Source: Epithemia pelagica (lineage: Eukaryota > Bacillariophyta > Bacillariophyceae > Surirellales > Surirellaceae). Taken from it: a DNA stretch of 64,000 nt. The stretch covers positions 558,001 through 622,000 of the forward strand of contig OX337234.1 in NCBI GenBank assembly GCA_946965045.2, given 5' to 3'. How positions within the stretch are numbered: position 1 is the first letter of the stretch; every line of letters starts with the position of its first letter. The position numbers were made by a program, and so were the translations under genes. Under the pieces are notes generated by a model. That model saw only the letters and a program-made list of their open reading frames with translations, was not told the origin of the DNA and did not search any database. Below are positions 9,769 to 20,300 of this stretch, in pieces.

Positions 9769-11079
9769 TCAAAACTCAAGATTCAGCTGTGTCGCAAAGG
9801 TTCCGAATGCAACGGAGCCATTGAACTTGATTTCCTCCGGAGACTCTATTGCTGCCTCAAGGTTTGATTGGATGGCGTCGACGTCTCCTCGTGTGATTTC
9901 GGTTTGGTTGGCTGGGTCGACGTGTCGAAAGTCTGGGTTAGTCAACATCATTGTTGACATGCCAGCCGTCCACTCCATGACCTGGGGTCGGATGTATCGG
10001 AGAAATGCCGCGGATGACCATCTCCCCAGGATCATGATCTTCAAGACGGAGGCGCGGGCAAGGAACAGGGCCATCGCGGCTCCAGAGCGAAGGGAGTGCG
10101 TCCCTATTTCCTTGGGACGGTATCCGAACATGGACTGTCCACCACCGTTGGTGCATGATGATCGGAGGAGTCGGATTGTATCTTCGGCTCTGATGAATCG
10201 TGGTTTGGGCGTGGTCGTCTTGGAAAGTTGGTGTGGGTCAAACCAACAATTCACCGGCGTCGTTGGTGGTGCGTCTGGTCTGTAATGGAGGATGCGCCGG
10301 ACGATGCGCCCCCAGAGTCGCACTGGGCAAAGAATTGGGTCGGCAGTACGGCTTTGTGTGCGTGTTTCATACTTGGCGTCGGATTTTTGTTGGGTGAAGG
10401 TGATTGAAACGAAGTGTGCGAGTTCGTTAAATTGGGGGTCTGTTGGTTCGATTGTGGATCGCAGTTCGTCGTTTCGTTTGAACCGTATGTTTCCAATCGT
10501 CAACAGCTTTGTTTTTCCACGTTGTTTCACGGTGGAGTATTCGCAGCTGCGCATGGCGAAGAAGTATCCGGCGAGTGCGAGGTCTGCGATACAGGCGTCA
10601 AACGTGGAGAGGTTGATGTCGCCATGGATTCTCGTGGCGTACTCCCACATGAAGCGAAGGTGTCGGGGTGTTATCGCTTTCTGTCTTTTCTCGTCGGGGT
10701 CTATTTGGGCCCAAGCTTTCTTTAATGACTCGATTATGGGGTGGTGCCGGTTGCATCCCGGGACGTGGCAGGGGCTCGGCCGGTCGTTATACCGGAAGCG
10801 CGATGCCACGTCGCTAAGGGCCTTCTCGAGAGTCGATGCTCGAAGAGGCTCCGTAGCCCCTCTCGAGAAAGCTCCATCTCGCAGTCGTTGGAGGAAGGTG
10901 CCAACGATCTGCGATCGCGTACGAAGGGTCTTGATTCGGTCAAGAAAGGGGTCGTCTCGGAGTCTGAACAATTCGAGATGGAGGAGCCATCTCCTCCATG
11001 TCCTGTCGACGGCCTCATTGGACGATTCAACTCGTCCAAAGAATATTCGCGCAGCCGCGGTGCGACGGATGAGATCCAT
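9769..11079 (-). CDS. Tyrosine recombinase (retrotransposon integrase)
   Basis: A 436-residue protein that inserts the circular DNA copy of the element by strand exchange through a 3'-phosphotyrosine. The catalytic set is visible: Arg177 (AMRSCEY), His328 and Arg331 in GTHSLRSG, Trp354 (LGRWSS) in the second His/Trp position, and the nucleophile Tyr362 (FLRYIRP). Order and spacing fit DIRS/Ngaro recombinases. The ATG at 11079 lies inside the end of the RT/RNase H frame (overlap ~346 bp, different frame), so it needs its own initiation, a spliced message or a frameshift. The catalytic residues are complete, so it appears competent. Confidence 0.88.
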   Translation of the reverse strand: MDLIRRTAAARIFFGRVESSNEAVDRTWRRWLLHLELFRLRDDPFLDRIKTLRTRSQIVGTFLQRLRDGAFSRGATEPLRASTLEKALSDVASRFRYNDRPSPCHVPGCNRHHPIIESLKKAWAQIDPDEKRQKAITPRHLRFMWEYATRIHGDINLSTFDACIADLALAGYFFAMRSCEYSTVKQRGKTKLLTIGNIRFKRNDELRSTIEPTDPQFNELAHFVSITFTQQKSDAKYETRTQSRTADPILCPVRLWGRIVRRILHYRPDAPPTTPVNCWFDPHQLSKTTTPKPRFIRAEDTIRLLRSSCTNGGGQSMFGYRPKEIGTHSLRSGAAMALFLARASVLKIMILGRWSSAAFLRYIRPQVMEWTAGMSTMMLTNPDFRHVDPANQTEITRGDVDAIQSNLEAAIESPEEIKFNGSVAFGTFATQLNLEF

Positions 11080-14000
11080 GACGCGATTTCGTTGGGTAGG
11101 GGACAGATCCGGAAGTTCTGCGGAATCTGGGAAGAGTAAAGGGAATGGATTTTTTGCGTTAGAACTTTGTCACAACAATCAAACGTGCGAGAGAGAAGGT
11201 CAGTAACCACATTTGCTTTGCCCGGGATGTGCTCGGGGTGGAGGAGAAAGTTGTATTCTAACACCAAGTCTGTCAGTTTTTCAGATACCCGTTGGTGGTT
11301 GGGTTTGTTGGACCCAAAGGATGATTTGTGCATCCATCCAGTTGCTGAGCTGCTATCTGATAGCCCGAGCACACAGGATTCGGTTGGGACTGCACCGGCC
11401 AAACAATCTACCCAAATCGTGACCACTTGGCACACAAACTCGAACAGATTGTTTGAGAGTTTGAGGTCGGGTTCTTGGCCGAGTTCGTCGGTTTCTGTGT
11501 CTGTCTTGTTTGCGGCTAAGGCATAAATCTCGGGGTCGAGAGGAACATGCCACGCCTTGCCGGTACGGACGGAAAAGCCGCCCATGCCATACGGGCATGA
11601 GTCAGCAATCATAACATGAGTTGGGCGCCGGCAGGTGAGTAGGTTGAGGCTGATCCCTTTGTGGGCTTTTGCCAAAAGTTTCGTCCATACTTGGAGGTCC
11701 TGTCTAACTGCTTTTGGAATCTTGTACCTGAACCAGGGTTTGGGGCGGTCTTGGACTCTAGCGGAAGGTACATCTTTGACGTGCTCGTTGAGGCCTTTTT
11801 TATCTGATCTTTTGGCTCGGTGTTTGCTCAAAATGTGTTCTTTCAACTCTTGGCACCTCTTGGTGTAGTATAATGCTAAGGGGATGCCTTTGCAGGCATG
11901 AATCATTTTGCCCAGCATCGATTCCAACTCTTTGAAAGTCACATAAACTCGTTTGGGATCTAACCAAGTCTCAATTTCGCGCGACCAGCATGTGAACTTG
12001 TCAAAAGGTAAGCGCATCTGTAACCGGCGTGTGTCAATAATCCAGCCCAATACGCGCATTTCTTCTGACGGTGCTCCCTCTGCTTTCATCTTGTCTTCAG
12101 CGAGAATGTCGTTTCGGTCGATCGGTTCATCCGGCATGGATGGTCGAACCAGTAGATGAAGGACCAGAGGGACGATGCCTGGTGCTCGGTTGATAAATTT
12201 TTCGCAATCCACAAAAAGCTGAATCATATCATCAATATACACGTCGTGGTATCCTTGTGGTCTGGGCTCGACGTCGACAGCCATGGGTTGGGCTGGGTGG
12301 AATGGGATAGATTCATCGAGCCGTTGGATTTTGCCCATAAGGTCTTGTAAAGGCGAACGGCAAACAGAGGGGTCCCACTCGTCCAAATCTGCAACATCGT
12401 TGCAGAGGTCGCAGGCTGCCTCTGAAAATGTACTAAACATCGCGGGGTGCGGACGGCCACCAAAGGTGAGACGGGTCAAGAGATTTGCGAAGTCTCCACT
12501 CACGTCTGTTGTGATTGTGTTGGCCACTAAGATTCCGTCACCGTTAATTCTTCGGTAGGCGGAACCCCAGTCAAACTTGCAGATGAGAATACGCCTATTT
12601 GGGAATTCTTGCCGAAGAGCGACGGTTTGATGGATGATGCGGTCAAGACACCATCCAAAGACGAGGTCAATTAAATCCGATTCGTCGACTAAGTCGTTCA
12701 AGGACGGCGCAAATCCCAAGGAGAAAGATTGGTCGTGAGCTAAACGATCTTTGATCACGATGTTACCGTGCTCATCAATTCCGGCATGTTGGGCAACGCC
12801 CAGTGGTCCAGCCCGGCCTTGTTGGATTTGTCGTGCACAATCAAATGATATGGGGAACGAGTAACCGAATTTTGTGTCTTTTTTGCAGACTTTGATAAGA
12901 GCTTCTGGGCGTTGTCGTGCGGAGGCGTGGTTCCCATATGCGAGTATCGCATCATTCTCAAATTGTCGGTTGATATCTGGGGGAAGAGGTTTGAAGTCGT
13001 AACTGGCCCCGTTTTTCAATGTGTCTTGAATTTTGTTCCAGAAAGGGTGGTATCGAAGGAGCTGGGCAATCGATCCTAACGGACGGAACTCAGAGCCTGG
13101 GCTAATTGTCGTGCCTGGGTATGCATCGAACAATCGTTGGAGGTCAAACCCAAATGATGCAATGAGTTTTGAATTGAATTCTGCTGCATCGGCTGTCGTC
13201 TGGTGTCGAAAAGGTGATGGTCGTGGAGCAGGAACTTGTTCTTTGCAGATGTGTAAGATTGTCTCGATCTTGTGTTCATGGGTTGGTGTAGCTAGTGGTG
13301 GGCGCTGAATCTTATGAGTAAAAATCAGCTTTGGGTCGTTTGGTAGATAGTTGTGGTTGCCCCCTTGAAAGTCAACAAGGGAGGGGTTTTCGTGGTTGTC
13401 TGTTGTGGTATTGGTAATGGAAACAGGGTTAGACTCACCTAGCATAGATTCTCCCAATTGGATCTCAGATTCAAGTCGAGAAAGATTCCGTTGAAGGGAC
13501 TTTCCTGACAAGTCAGAAGAAATATTCGGAGAAGGTGAGCCTAACGATCGCGGTTTGCCAAAAGGAATTAGTTGGTGTTGTGTAGTGGTCAGGGTTTCGT
13601 CCTGCTCGTGGTTCCGAGTCGATGCAATTTCGATGTCCTTGATAAATTCGTCGTTATCTGGAATAATCGTTGTGGGTGAAGTATTATCCGTTGGGTCTTG
13701 TCTAGATAAGTCATTCTTGGGGTAACGTAGTATAGGACGTGTAGTAGGTTTAGGTTTGGGGGAGTTCGGGTTCGCAACTCTACATGCTGGTTTCCGCAAG
13801 TCGAAAATTTTAGTCTTGAACTCTGTCGTGAAACGGACGCCGGGTTTGGGAAGGCTTGGAGTGCTGGGGAGCAGAATCTTTTGAGCAACATCAGACGACG
13901 AGATTCGACGTTCATCCGAAAAGACTTGGGGAATCAGTGGTGAAGGGGTATTTGGTACTCGGTAAGGGATGGGATCTGCTGATGGGGAAGAAGGGATAGA

Positions 14001-14117
14001 TTGTCTTCGAGCGATTGGTGGGGAAGGTGGGCAGAGAGATGAGAAGTAAGAAGAACTGTTTCTGCTAGAGGAGGAAGGAGCAACATTACCAGTATCATCA
14101 ATCGGCCCGGTACCATG
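10734..14117 (-). CDS. Reverse transcriptase / RNase H of YR retrotransposon
   Basis: The open frame follows directly on the gag TGA in the same frame. It has no ATG in its first ~100 codons, a Ser/Pro-rich linker, so it is probably expressed as a gag-pol fusion by readthrough. RT motif A is CKFDWGSAYRRI and motif C is VYIDDMIQLF. RNase H shows ADSCPYGMGG, an acidic NLFEFV segment, LSDSSSATGW and HIPGKANVVTDLLSR, i.e. the D-E-D-D set with the Ty3/DIRS-like His. No aspartic protease and no DDE integrase are seen, which fits the DIRS order. No adenine methyltransferase domain is present, favouring PAT/Ngaro over DIRS1-like elements. The C-terminal ~115 residues overlap the recombinase gene in another frame. 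Confidence 0.85.
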   Translation of the reverse strand, partial: HGTGPIDDTGNVAPSSSSRNSSSYFSSLCPPSPPIARRQSIPSSPSADPIPYRVPNTPSPLIPQVFSDERRISSSDVAQKILLPSTPSLPKPGVRFTTEFKTKIFDLRKPACRVANPNSPKPKPTTRPILRYPKNDLSRQDPTDNTSPTTIIPDNDEFIKDIEIASTRNHEQDETLTTTQHQLIPFGKPRSLGSPSPNISSDLSGKSLQRNLSRLESEIQLGESMLGESNPVSITNTTTDNHENPSLVDFQGGNHNYLPNDPKLIFTHKIQRPPLATPTHEHKIETILHICKEQVPAPRPSPFRHQTTADAAEFNSKLIASFGFDLQRLFDAYPGTTISPGSEFRPLGSIAQLLRYHPFWNKIQDTLKNGASYDFKPLPPDINRQFENDAILAYGNHASARQRPEALIKVCKKDTKFGYSFPISFDCARQIQQGRAGPLGVAQHAGIDEHGNIVIKDRLAHDQSFSLGFAPSLNDLVDESDLIDLVFGWCLDRIIHQTVALRQEFPNRRILICKFDWGSAYRRINGDGILVANTITTDVSGDFANLLTRLTFGGRPHPAMFSTFSEAACDLCNDVADLDEWDPSVCRSPLQDLMGKIQRLDESIPFHPAQPMAVDVEPRPQGYHDVYIDDMIQLFVDCEKFINRAPGIVPLVLHLLVRPSMPDEPIDRNDILAEDKMKAEGAPSEEMRVLGWIIDTRRLQMRLPFDKFTCWSREIETWLDPKRVYVTFKELESMLGKMIHACKGIPLALYYTKRCQELKEHILSKHRAKRSDKKGLNEHVKDVPSARVQDRPKPWFRYKIPKAVRQDLQVWTKLLAKAHKGISLNLLTCRRPTHVMIADSCPYGMGGFSVRTGKAWHVPLDPEIYALAANKTDTETDELGQEPDLKLSNNLFEFVCQVVTIWVDCLAGAVPTESCVLGLSDSSSATGWMHKSSFGSNKPNHQRVSEKLTDLVLEYNFLLHPEHIPGKANVVTDLLSRTFDCCDKVLTQKIHSLYSSQIPQNFRICPLPNEIASWISSVAPRLREYSLDELNRPMRPSTGHGGDGSSISNCSDSETTPFLTESRPFVRDRRSLAPSSNDCEMELSREGLRSLFEHRLSRRPLATWHRASGITTGRAPATSRDATGTTP

Positions 14118-16967
14118 TCAAGAATTATTTCTCGCGTCGTTGAAGGCCTTCTTGTAAAATGACGACATAGCTGGGCCTTTACCATGTTCTCGAGGGTCGG
14201 CATGACTGAAATGGCATTGGTTTCCATTTTTGCAATATTTCAAGGTAAAGAGCTTATTGCAAAACGGACGGTCAACACCATCGGCCGTCATGTGGGGGAT
14301 TTTCGCCAAAACAGAGCGAGGAAACACTCGAGAATATTGGAGGTCAGCGGGTATACACCAATCAGCCGGTGAATCGAATCGGACAACCGTTGGTGGAGAA
14401 GGGTCGGGTTCAACAGAGGCCTTGCGTTTCTTGGGGTTTGTCGAAGTAGAGGAAGAAGCCGACGAATTCTTGAGAAAGTCATGTTGAGTCTTAGCTTTTG
14501 CCCGAATCGCTGATTCGATAAACTTCGGCAGCATCTTACAAATATCTTCTTTGGATTCGATCTTGTCGCAGAGTTTATTTATATGGAACTCAAGGCGGTC
14601 GCAACGGATATCCTCAACACACTTGGCGTCTTCAAGATACGAATCGATAAATCGTTGAATCGCAAAATCAATCGAGAAAAGGACACGACAAAGGAAGGTA
14701 GGGTCAACTGCCTGGCTGCTGCGGTAAATATATCGGTTCGATAAGATGTGCTCCACCATCTTATGGAGTTGGAGGGCAACGAAACATTCGTTGTTCCAAA
14801 TCGCGCATGCAAAGAGATAAAATGAACGGAGTTGTGTTTGATACTCATCACAGGTAAGTGGACAAAAAAGCTTTTCGTTCACAAAAATATCTCTCATGTC
14901 TTTTGTTGAAAGCCCGTTATCGCTCCGCAATGAGCTCTCGTAGATAGCATGTTGAATGTCGTGGTCGAGAGCAAGGTGGGAGTCAGGACCAGAACAACAG
15001 TAAGGATCGAAAGAGAAAGGAGAAAATCCGCTCGGATGGTCATTTCCTCGCCAACGGAGTCCAAACTTTTGTAAAACGCCACATTGACCAAAAAGGATGT
15101 AACAGGCGTTGTCTGATTTTCGAAAGACACGAGCGTGAATCGTCGAATAAAGAGTATGCGTACTCTTCTGATGGAACAACTCGGTCGCGATCTCGGAAGG
15201 AGAAGAAGGGAGTTCCAATGAGGAAGGACCAACCTGGCCAAACACTATGGCGTTACGAAGATGGGTAGTGTGTTTGAAAATCTCTTTCTTTTCGTCTTCT
15301 TTCTCACGTGTCATCTTGGAAGTGTGCTTAGCAATGGCGTCAGACAACTTATCGGTAAGCTTCTCAGTCATATAAATTGTATCAGCTGAAATGGGATGGC
15401 TTGCGGGTGAATGTTCATTGACTCTAAAATTCTCAAATGTTGGCGGTTGACCGTGGGGAGGGGCAACAGGGGCGTCCAGCACAGGTGGAGGGAGGATACC
15501 TTGGGGAGAAGAAGAAGTTGGTTCGGTTTTCAGAAAGGGGAATAGCTGAAACTTGTATGACTCAAAGGCAGTCGTTGCTTCAGATGAGTTCGGGGGAACC
15601 TCAATGGCAATAGGTTCCACACATGACCGTTTGTGATGAGCAAACCAGAGGAACCTAAACAGAGGGAGGCTCGACTTGAACAGGTCATGATACATAGGGA
15701 CTGAGGTGCACTTGGCTTGAAGTTCTTGGGGAGTTGACATTGTCCAACGATCATTCAGAAACTTGAAAATGAATGAAGCGAGGAAAGGGGCCGAGAGTTT
15801 TGAGGAATTGAGTTCTTGGGCGTCAAAGTGACTCAACAATAAACCTGAGAGAGCAGGATGAAGGGGGAACAAACCTTTCAAGGAGAAGGTAGTCGCTGCT
15901 TCATCCAAGTCTGCAGTCGGCTTCTTGAGGGAGCCAAATCGAAGGGTATCGAAATGGAAGGAGGGCAAAGTATCGGCTGCACGGGATTTCTTAGACGAAG
16001 AAGGAGCATTCTTGTCGATACAACAAAACTTCATAATCTCGTGAGCTGAAGGTACATCAGGATACTCGACTGAAAGCAGTAAAGCATCCACGTCTTCGGG
16101 ATCCAGCCAAATAGGGGGTGAGTTGAACTTGCAATGGGAAAGGCCAAAGAAAATCGGATCGGGGTTCACGAAGTTTCCGGTGTTCGGGGCCACCAATAAG
16201 TTGTGGAGGATACGGATCTTGCCGCGACGGTCAACACCTAAAAAGGCCAATGGGGTGTTGGAACCAAGGTCGCAGGAGATAAAGCGTTGGAGCTTTTCTG
16301 CACAAGAAACGGTATCAAACTTGTCGAAGAATTCAGACCAGGAGTTCGACGATTTATCCAAAGATCGGTGAAAGGGTGAGCTAAAAGCGTCAGACCAATC
16401 CACAGGATTCATTGAATCGACCAGTTCAAGAGTATCTTGGGAGAACGGGATAGGAACTCGGTAAAGATCAGAGGGACGGGACAGGGAAGTCGGCGTCTTG
16501 GTGTCATCCTCGGATCCACGTGGGGGCTGATGGCGATTAGAAGAAACAAAATCCTTCTTCGAAATCTTCTTATGAGTCACCTTGGAGGAGGCAGAAGATT
16601 TCTTAGAGGTGTAGTTCGCCGGGGTAGTACCTTCGTCATCCTGATCGGGACTCGATGAAGGTTTCGTCGTCTTCTTCGAAGTTTTGACACTCTTAGAAGA
16701 ACGGGACTCGAGACTTCCGGAACTACTCGAACGAGTGCGACGACGGCCAATGCCAGAGTCCTCGGGGACATCAGGAGGGTTACCGTCCAAGCTCAAAAGA
16801 TCGTCATCATCATTCGTACCGTAATGAGATTCGGGCTGGGAAGGCTGCGAGATAAACTGAGCCAAAGTGGCAGTCCCGTTGCCTTCAGTACCGCCAGAAT
16901 CGGAAGGAGAAGCCGTGTCTTCCATGTTGGAAAACATCTCGTCGTCAAAGGCAGTAGTAACAGTCAT
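14118..16967 (-). CDS. Gag-like protein with CCCH zinc finger
   Basis: A 949-residue protein starting at the ATG next to repeat A1. The first ~180 residues are Ser/Thr-, Asp- and Lys-rich and disordered, then comes a long globular part without recognised relatives. A C-x8-C-x5-C-x3-H zinc finger near residues 900-920 (YCKNGNQCHFSHAD) presumably binds element RNA, in the place where retroviral Gag has its zinc knuckles. It ends at a TGA with CAT following. The reading frame continues without another stop into the RT gene. Identification as Gag rests on position, zinc finger and size. Confidence 0.75.
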   Translation of the reverse strand: MTVTTAFDDEMFSNMEDTASPSDSGGTEGNGTATLAQFISQPSQPESHYGTNDDDDLLSLDGNPPDVPEDSGIGRRRTRSSSSGSLESRSSKSVKTSKKTTKPSSSPDQDDEGTTPANYTSKKSSASSKVTHKKISKKDFVSSNRHQPPRGSEDDTKTPTSLSRPSDLYRVPIPFSQDTLELVDSMNPVDWSDAFSSPFHRSLDKSSNSWSEFFDKFDTVSCAEKLQRFISCDLGSNTPLAFLGVDRRGKIRILHNLLVAPNTGNFVNPDPIFFGLSHCKFNSPPIWLDPEDVDALLLSVEYPDVPSAHEIMKFCCIDKNAPSSSKKSRAADTLPSFHFDTLRFGSLKKPTADLDEAATTFSLKGLFPLHPALSGLLLSHFDAQELNSSKLSAPFLASFIFKFLNDRWTMSTPQELQAKCTSVPMYHDLFKSSLPLFRFLWFAHHKRSCVEPIAIEVPPNSSEATTAFESYKFQLFPFLKTEPTSSSPQGILPPPVLDAPVAPPHGQPPTFENFRVNEHSPASHPISADTIYMTEKLTDKLSDAIAKHTSKMTREKEDEKKEIFKHTTHLRNAIVFGQVGPSSLELPSSPSEIATELFHQKSTHTLYSTIHARVFRKSDNACYILFGQCGVLQKFGLRWRGNDHPSGFSPFSFDPYCCSGPDSHLALDHDIQHAIYESSLRSDNGLSTKDMRDIFVNEKLFCPLTCDEYQTQLRSFYLFACAIWNNECFVALQLHKMVEHILSNRYIYRSSQAVDPTFLCRVLFSIDFAIQRFIDSYLEDAKCVEDIRCDRLEFHINKLCDKIESKEDICKMLPKFIESAIRAKAKTQHDFLKNSSASSSTSTNPKKRKASVEPDPSPPTVVRFDSPADWCIPADLQYSRVFPRSVLAKIPHMTADGVDRPFCNKLFTLKYCKNGNQCHFSHADPREHGKGPAMSSFYKKAFNDARNNS

Positions 16968-16983
16968 CGTAGATCCAAAGTTG

Positions 16984-17160
16984 TTTTTGATTGTCTTAGT
17001 CTATCTATCTCTGTGTAGACCTCTCAAGATGGCAGTTGCAATGCTCGCAATCTCAAGAATTGTGAGCATGGACATCGCATCAGAGATGTCCAAGTCCGGT
17101 GGGGCTTGTCGTAGTCTATGTGCGATCAACTGCCCCGCTCCAACGTACGCACGACAGACA
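16984..17160 (-). repeat. Split direct repeat A1 (5' end)
   Basis: This is the 5' terminal A repeat. The gag ATG (16965-16967) lies only 17 bp inside it, so A1 probably carries the promoter and 5' leader. Confidence 0.85.
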
Positions 17161-17328
17161 GAATGCGATATTTTTTACAGGAATTATTAGCAAGGTTGGA
17201 AAAGGTGTTGTTGTTATTAAACCGTCTGGCCTTCGAAGCTCCTAGTTCACCTCAAAGTCCGACTTTGGAAGTGTGTCCACGCACATGATCAATGGTGGTA
17301 GGGACAATCCACATCTCGTTTCTTCACC

Positions 17329-20300
17329 ATGGTAAACACATTCAATGTAGTATCGAAGTATCTGTTGTTTCGTCCCCTGGGACGAATCACAAGAGTCACA
17401 TATCGACCGCAACGGACGGTACAACATGTGCGCAGGAAATCCAGTCTACTGGGAAATCCTACTCAACCTTGGTTCTCGTTGATCACTCCTCATTTTCACG
17501 AACGAGAAGCAATTCGTTTCATGTCAACAAATGATGAACAAGGTGTCGGAGGGAAAGTGGGGGTTTCAAAAGACTCTAGTTTTGTCAATTCGTGGATTTC
17601 TACCAAGGACCGCTTGATATTCATGGAACCAGGAACCTTCGAGTCACAAAACTGGATGGAAGCCCAAGAACTTCTCAAAGCATTACGGACAAACCCGAAA
17701 CTATCTGATGACGCTGTCCCAAAGCGCGTAGAATATATGTTTGATGTACTAGATCGACTCGCCGATGAAATGGAATGGATCAAACAGAACTGTTCCGATA
17801 AGAAACCTGAGTTGAAGACAAACTTGTTGAATCATACGTTGGATCTTTGGCTTGACCATATCAAAGTACGAGCTGGAACAGAGAGCGTGACAAATCTCTT
17901 GCATGCCAAAAAGCACCGTGCGCGTGGAGGACAATGGAATCTAGGCCACCTTTCGGTGTCCCTTGGAACAAAATCGATCCTTTCAAATGTCAATCGATAC
18001 TTTCATGTCGGTTTGTTCAAGCCAAACACGATACCATACTCCATTATTCTACGTGCGATGAACAAGCTGGACGATCCAAAATATGCTCCTTACGAGGCCG
18101 ACAAAATTTACAACCTGTTGATAGAGAAAAGCAAAGGCAATCCGAATGACATGTCGTTTCATCCAAACGGATGCATTGTCAATGACATGGTTGAAATTTG
18201 GGCCCAGAGCTGGCTTCCGGGCAGTATCGACCGTATAGAAGACTATCTGATATCACTGAAAGGATGGTATAAGCAAACCAATCGTCACGACCAGCGACCC
18301 GAACCGAACATATACTGTGCTGTCATGGAAGCTCACAGTCGGATGAATGAGTCACGAGCGGCATTGAAACGAATTCAGCAATTGTTCGACGAAATGAAAC
18401 AAACCTGTTCTACAGAAGAACTTGATGTTCGAACCTACACCCGAGTATGTCATGCTTTGGTCGAGTGCAAGTCTCAAGAATCGGTTTTGGCTGCTCACAC
18501 AATCCTGAACGATATGTGCGACGCAGTCACGCAGAAAAGCAACGCAACTCCAATGCCCAACAGTTATATGTTCAACACGCTGATTACCGCTTACGGGCAA
18601 CTGGGAAACCCAGATAAGGCGGAGAAATTGTTCAATGAAATGAAACAACTGGCATACGAAACGGGAGCTGACAGTTTACGACCAACAGCGATTAACTACT
18701 CGGCTCTCCTCTGGGCCTTCGCCAAAGTTGGAGACAGCTTACGCTCTGAAGTGGTTGCAAACAACATTTTTGAGGAAATGGAAATCGGAAACATATCATT
18801 TGCAGAGCTCGAGGAGACGGCAGTATGGGATGGTGTTCTTGTGGCATGGGCACGGTCAGGACATGCCGACGCGGCTGTCTATATATCTAAATGGATTCAG
18901 CGATTAATCAAATATGGGGAAGAAAACCATGTTCCTGAAATGGTCACCACATCAACGCTGAATAAACTCTTGGAGTGTTACTCATTAATGGGAACAATTG
19001 AGGGAGCCCAGTCGACAGAAGCCTTGATTAAATGGATGAAAAACCAAGACACTGCTGCTTTGAAACCAAATGGTGATAGCTATTATTGTCAGATTTTGGC
19101 ATGGTGCAAGGCTGGCAAACCGGATCAAGCTGAGATTGCTCTACGTAGCTTTTGTACAAGAGTACGTGAACAGAGTTTGGATGTGTCGGCGATCGACCAT
19201 CGTTATTTCAATATTGTGATTGATGCATGGTCTTTGTCTCAAGACTCTCGACAAGCGGAAAAGGCAATGGGTGTGTTCAATCTTATGGAATCACTGAACA
19301 TCAAACCAAATGCTGTTAACTACAACACATTGATCTTGGCTTTGTCGAGAACAAAACTATCTGATAAATGCGAGATTGTATTGAATCTGTTTGAAAAGAT
19401 GAAGAAGCAAGCGAGAGATGGTGATGAGTTTGCAAAGCCGACAAAGCGGACTTACAATGCAGTCATATGGAGTCTTGGATGGTCAAGTGAGTCAATCAAG
19501 TTGGAGCAAGCTGAAGAACTGCTTCGTAAATGTGAACAAGATGAAGTACAACGAGACTGTCTCATGTACAACGCATTGATGTCGGGTTGGATGCGACATG
19601 TACGGCCTGACAAAGTGGAAGCATTGTTTCAAGAAATGAAAGATGGATACAATTCCGGGAACGAAGCCCTAAAACCAACAGCTGCAACACACATAGTCCG
19701 TCTCCAGTCCTGGTCCAAAGCAGGCAATCCCGAAAAGACGTCTGAGGCACTGAATGACTGGATTGCTTCTGCTGAGGCTGAACCCTTCCACGATATGCCA
19801 GATACGAGGGATTTCTCTGCGGTTTTGACAGCATGGCTCCGATCCAACCGTTCCGATGCCGCCGAAAAGGCTGACAGAGGCTTGCAACAAATGATGGACC
19901 TTGCTTCGACAGGGAGATTTCAATGCTTTCCTGACCGGCATTCCTTTACAGCTGTGATCTCGGCCTATGCCAAGTCTAAGTCAAAAGAAGCAGGTAAAAG
20001 AGCGCTTCGATTACTGGAGGAGCTGAAAAGTTTGTTTCGTGAGAAAAATGATCGAGCACTAGATCCCAACCTCTTATTGTATGTAGAGGTCCTGGTTGCG
20101 TGCTTGAGTTCGATGCAGACGCAGGACGGGGAGGAAGCGATTCGTAATCTTTTCCGAGAGCTCTTATCGAAGGAGGCCTCTTTTTGGCAAGAGGCAGACA
20201 TGGATGTTGTGCCTCGATGGTTGCGCAGATTGCGTCGCGCGTTTAAATCAAGCCGCTTCAAATATGACGAGTTGCTAGAGTTGGATTTGGAGCGAATCGA

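Larger units (their letters stand above)
9228..17160 (-). mobile_element. Tyrosine-recombinase retrotransposon, PAT/Ngaro-like
   Basis: A ~7.9 kb element read on the minus strand as A1 - gag - RT/RNase H - tyrosine recombinase - B1 - A2 - B2. The A repeats (177 bp) and B repeats (147 bp) are direct and appear identical within each pair. This is the split-direct-repeat layout known from PAT and Ngaro elements of the DIRS order. Integration by tyrosine recombination should leave no target duplication, and none is seen: the flanks are GGAGGTG on the B2 side and GAATGCG on the A1 side. Near-identical repeats and long open frames suggest recent activity. It lies between the TPR gene and the second PPR gene. 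Confidence 0.88.
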
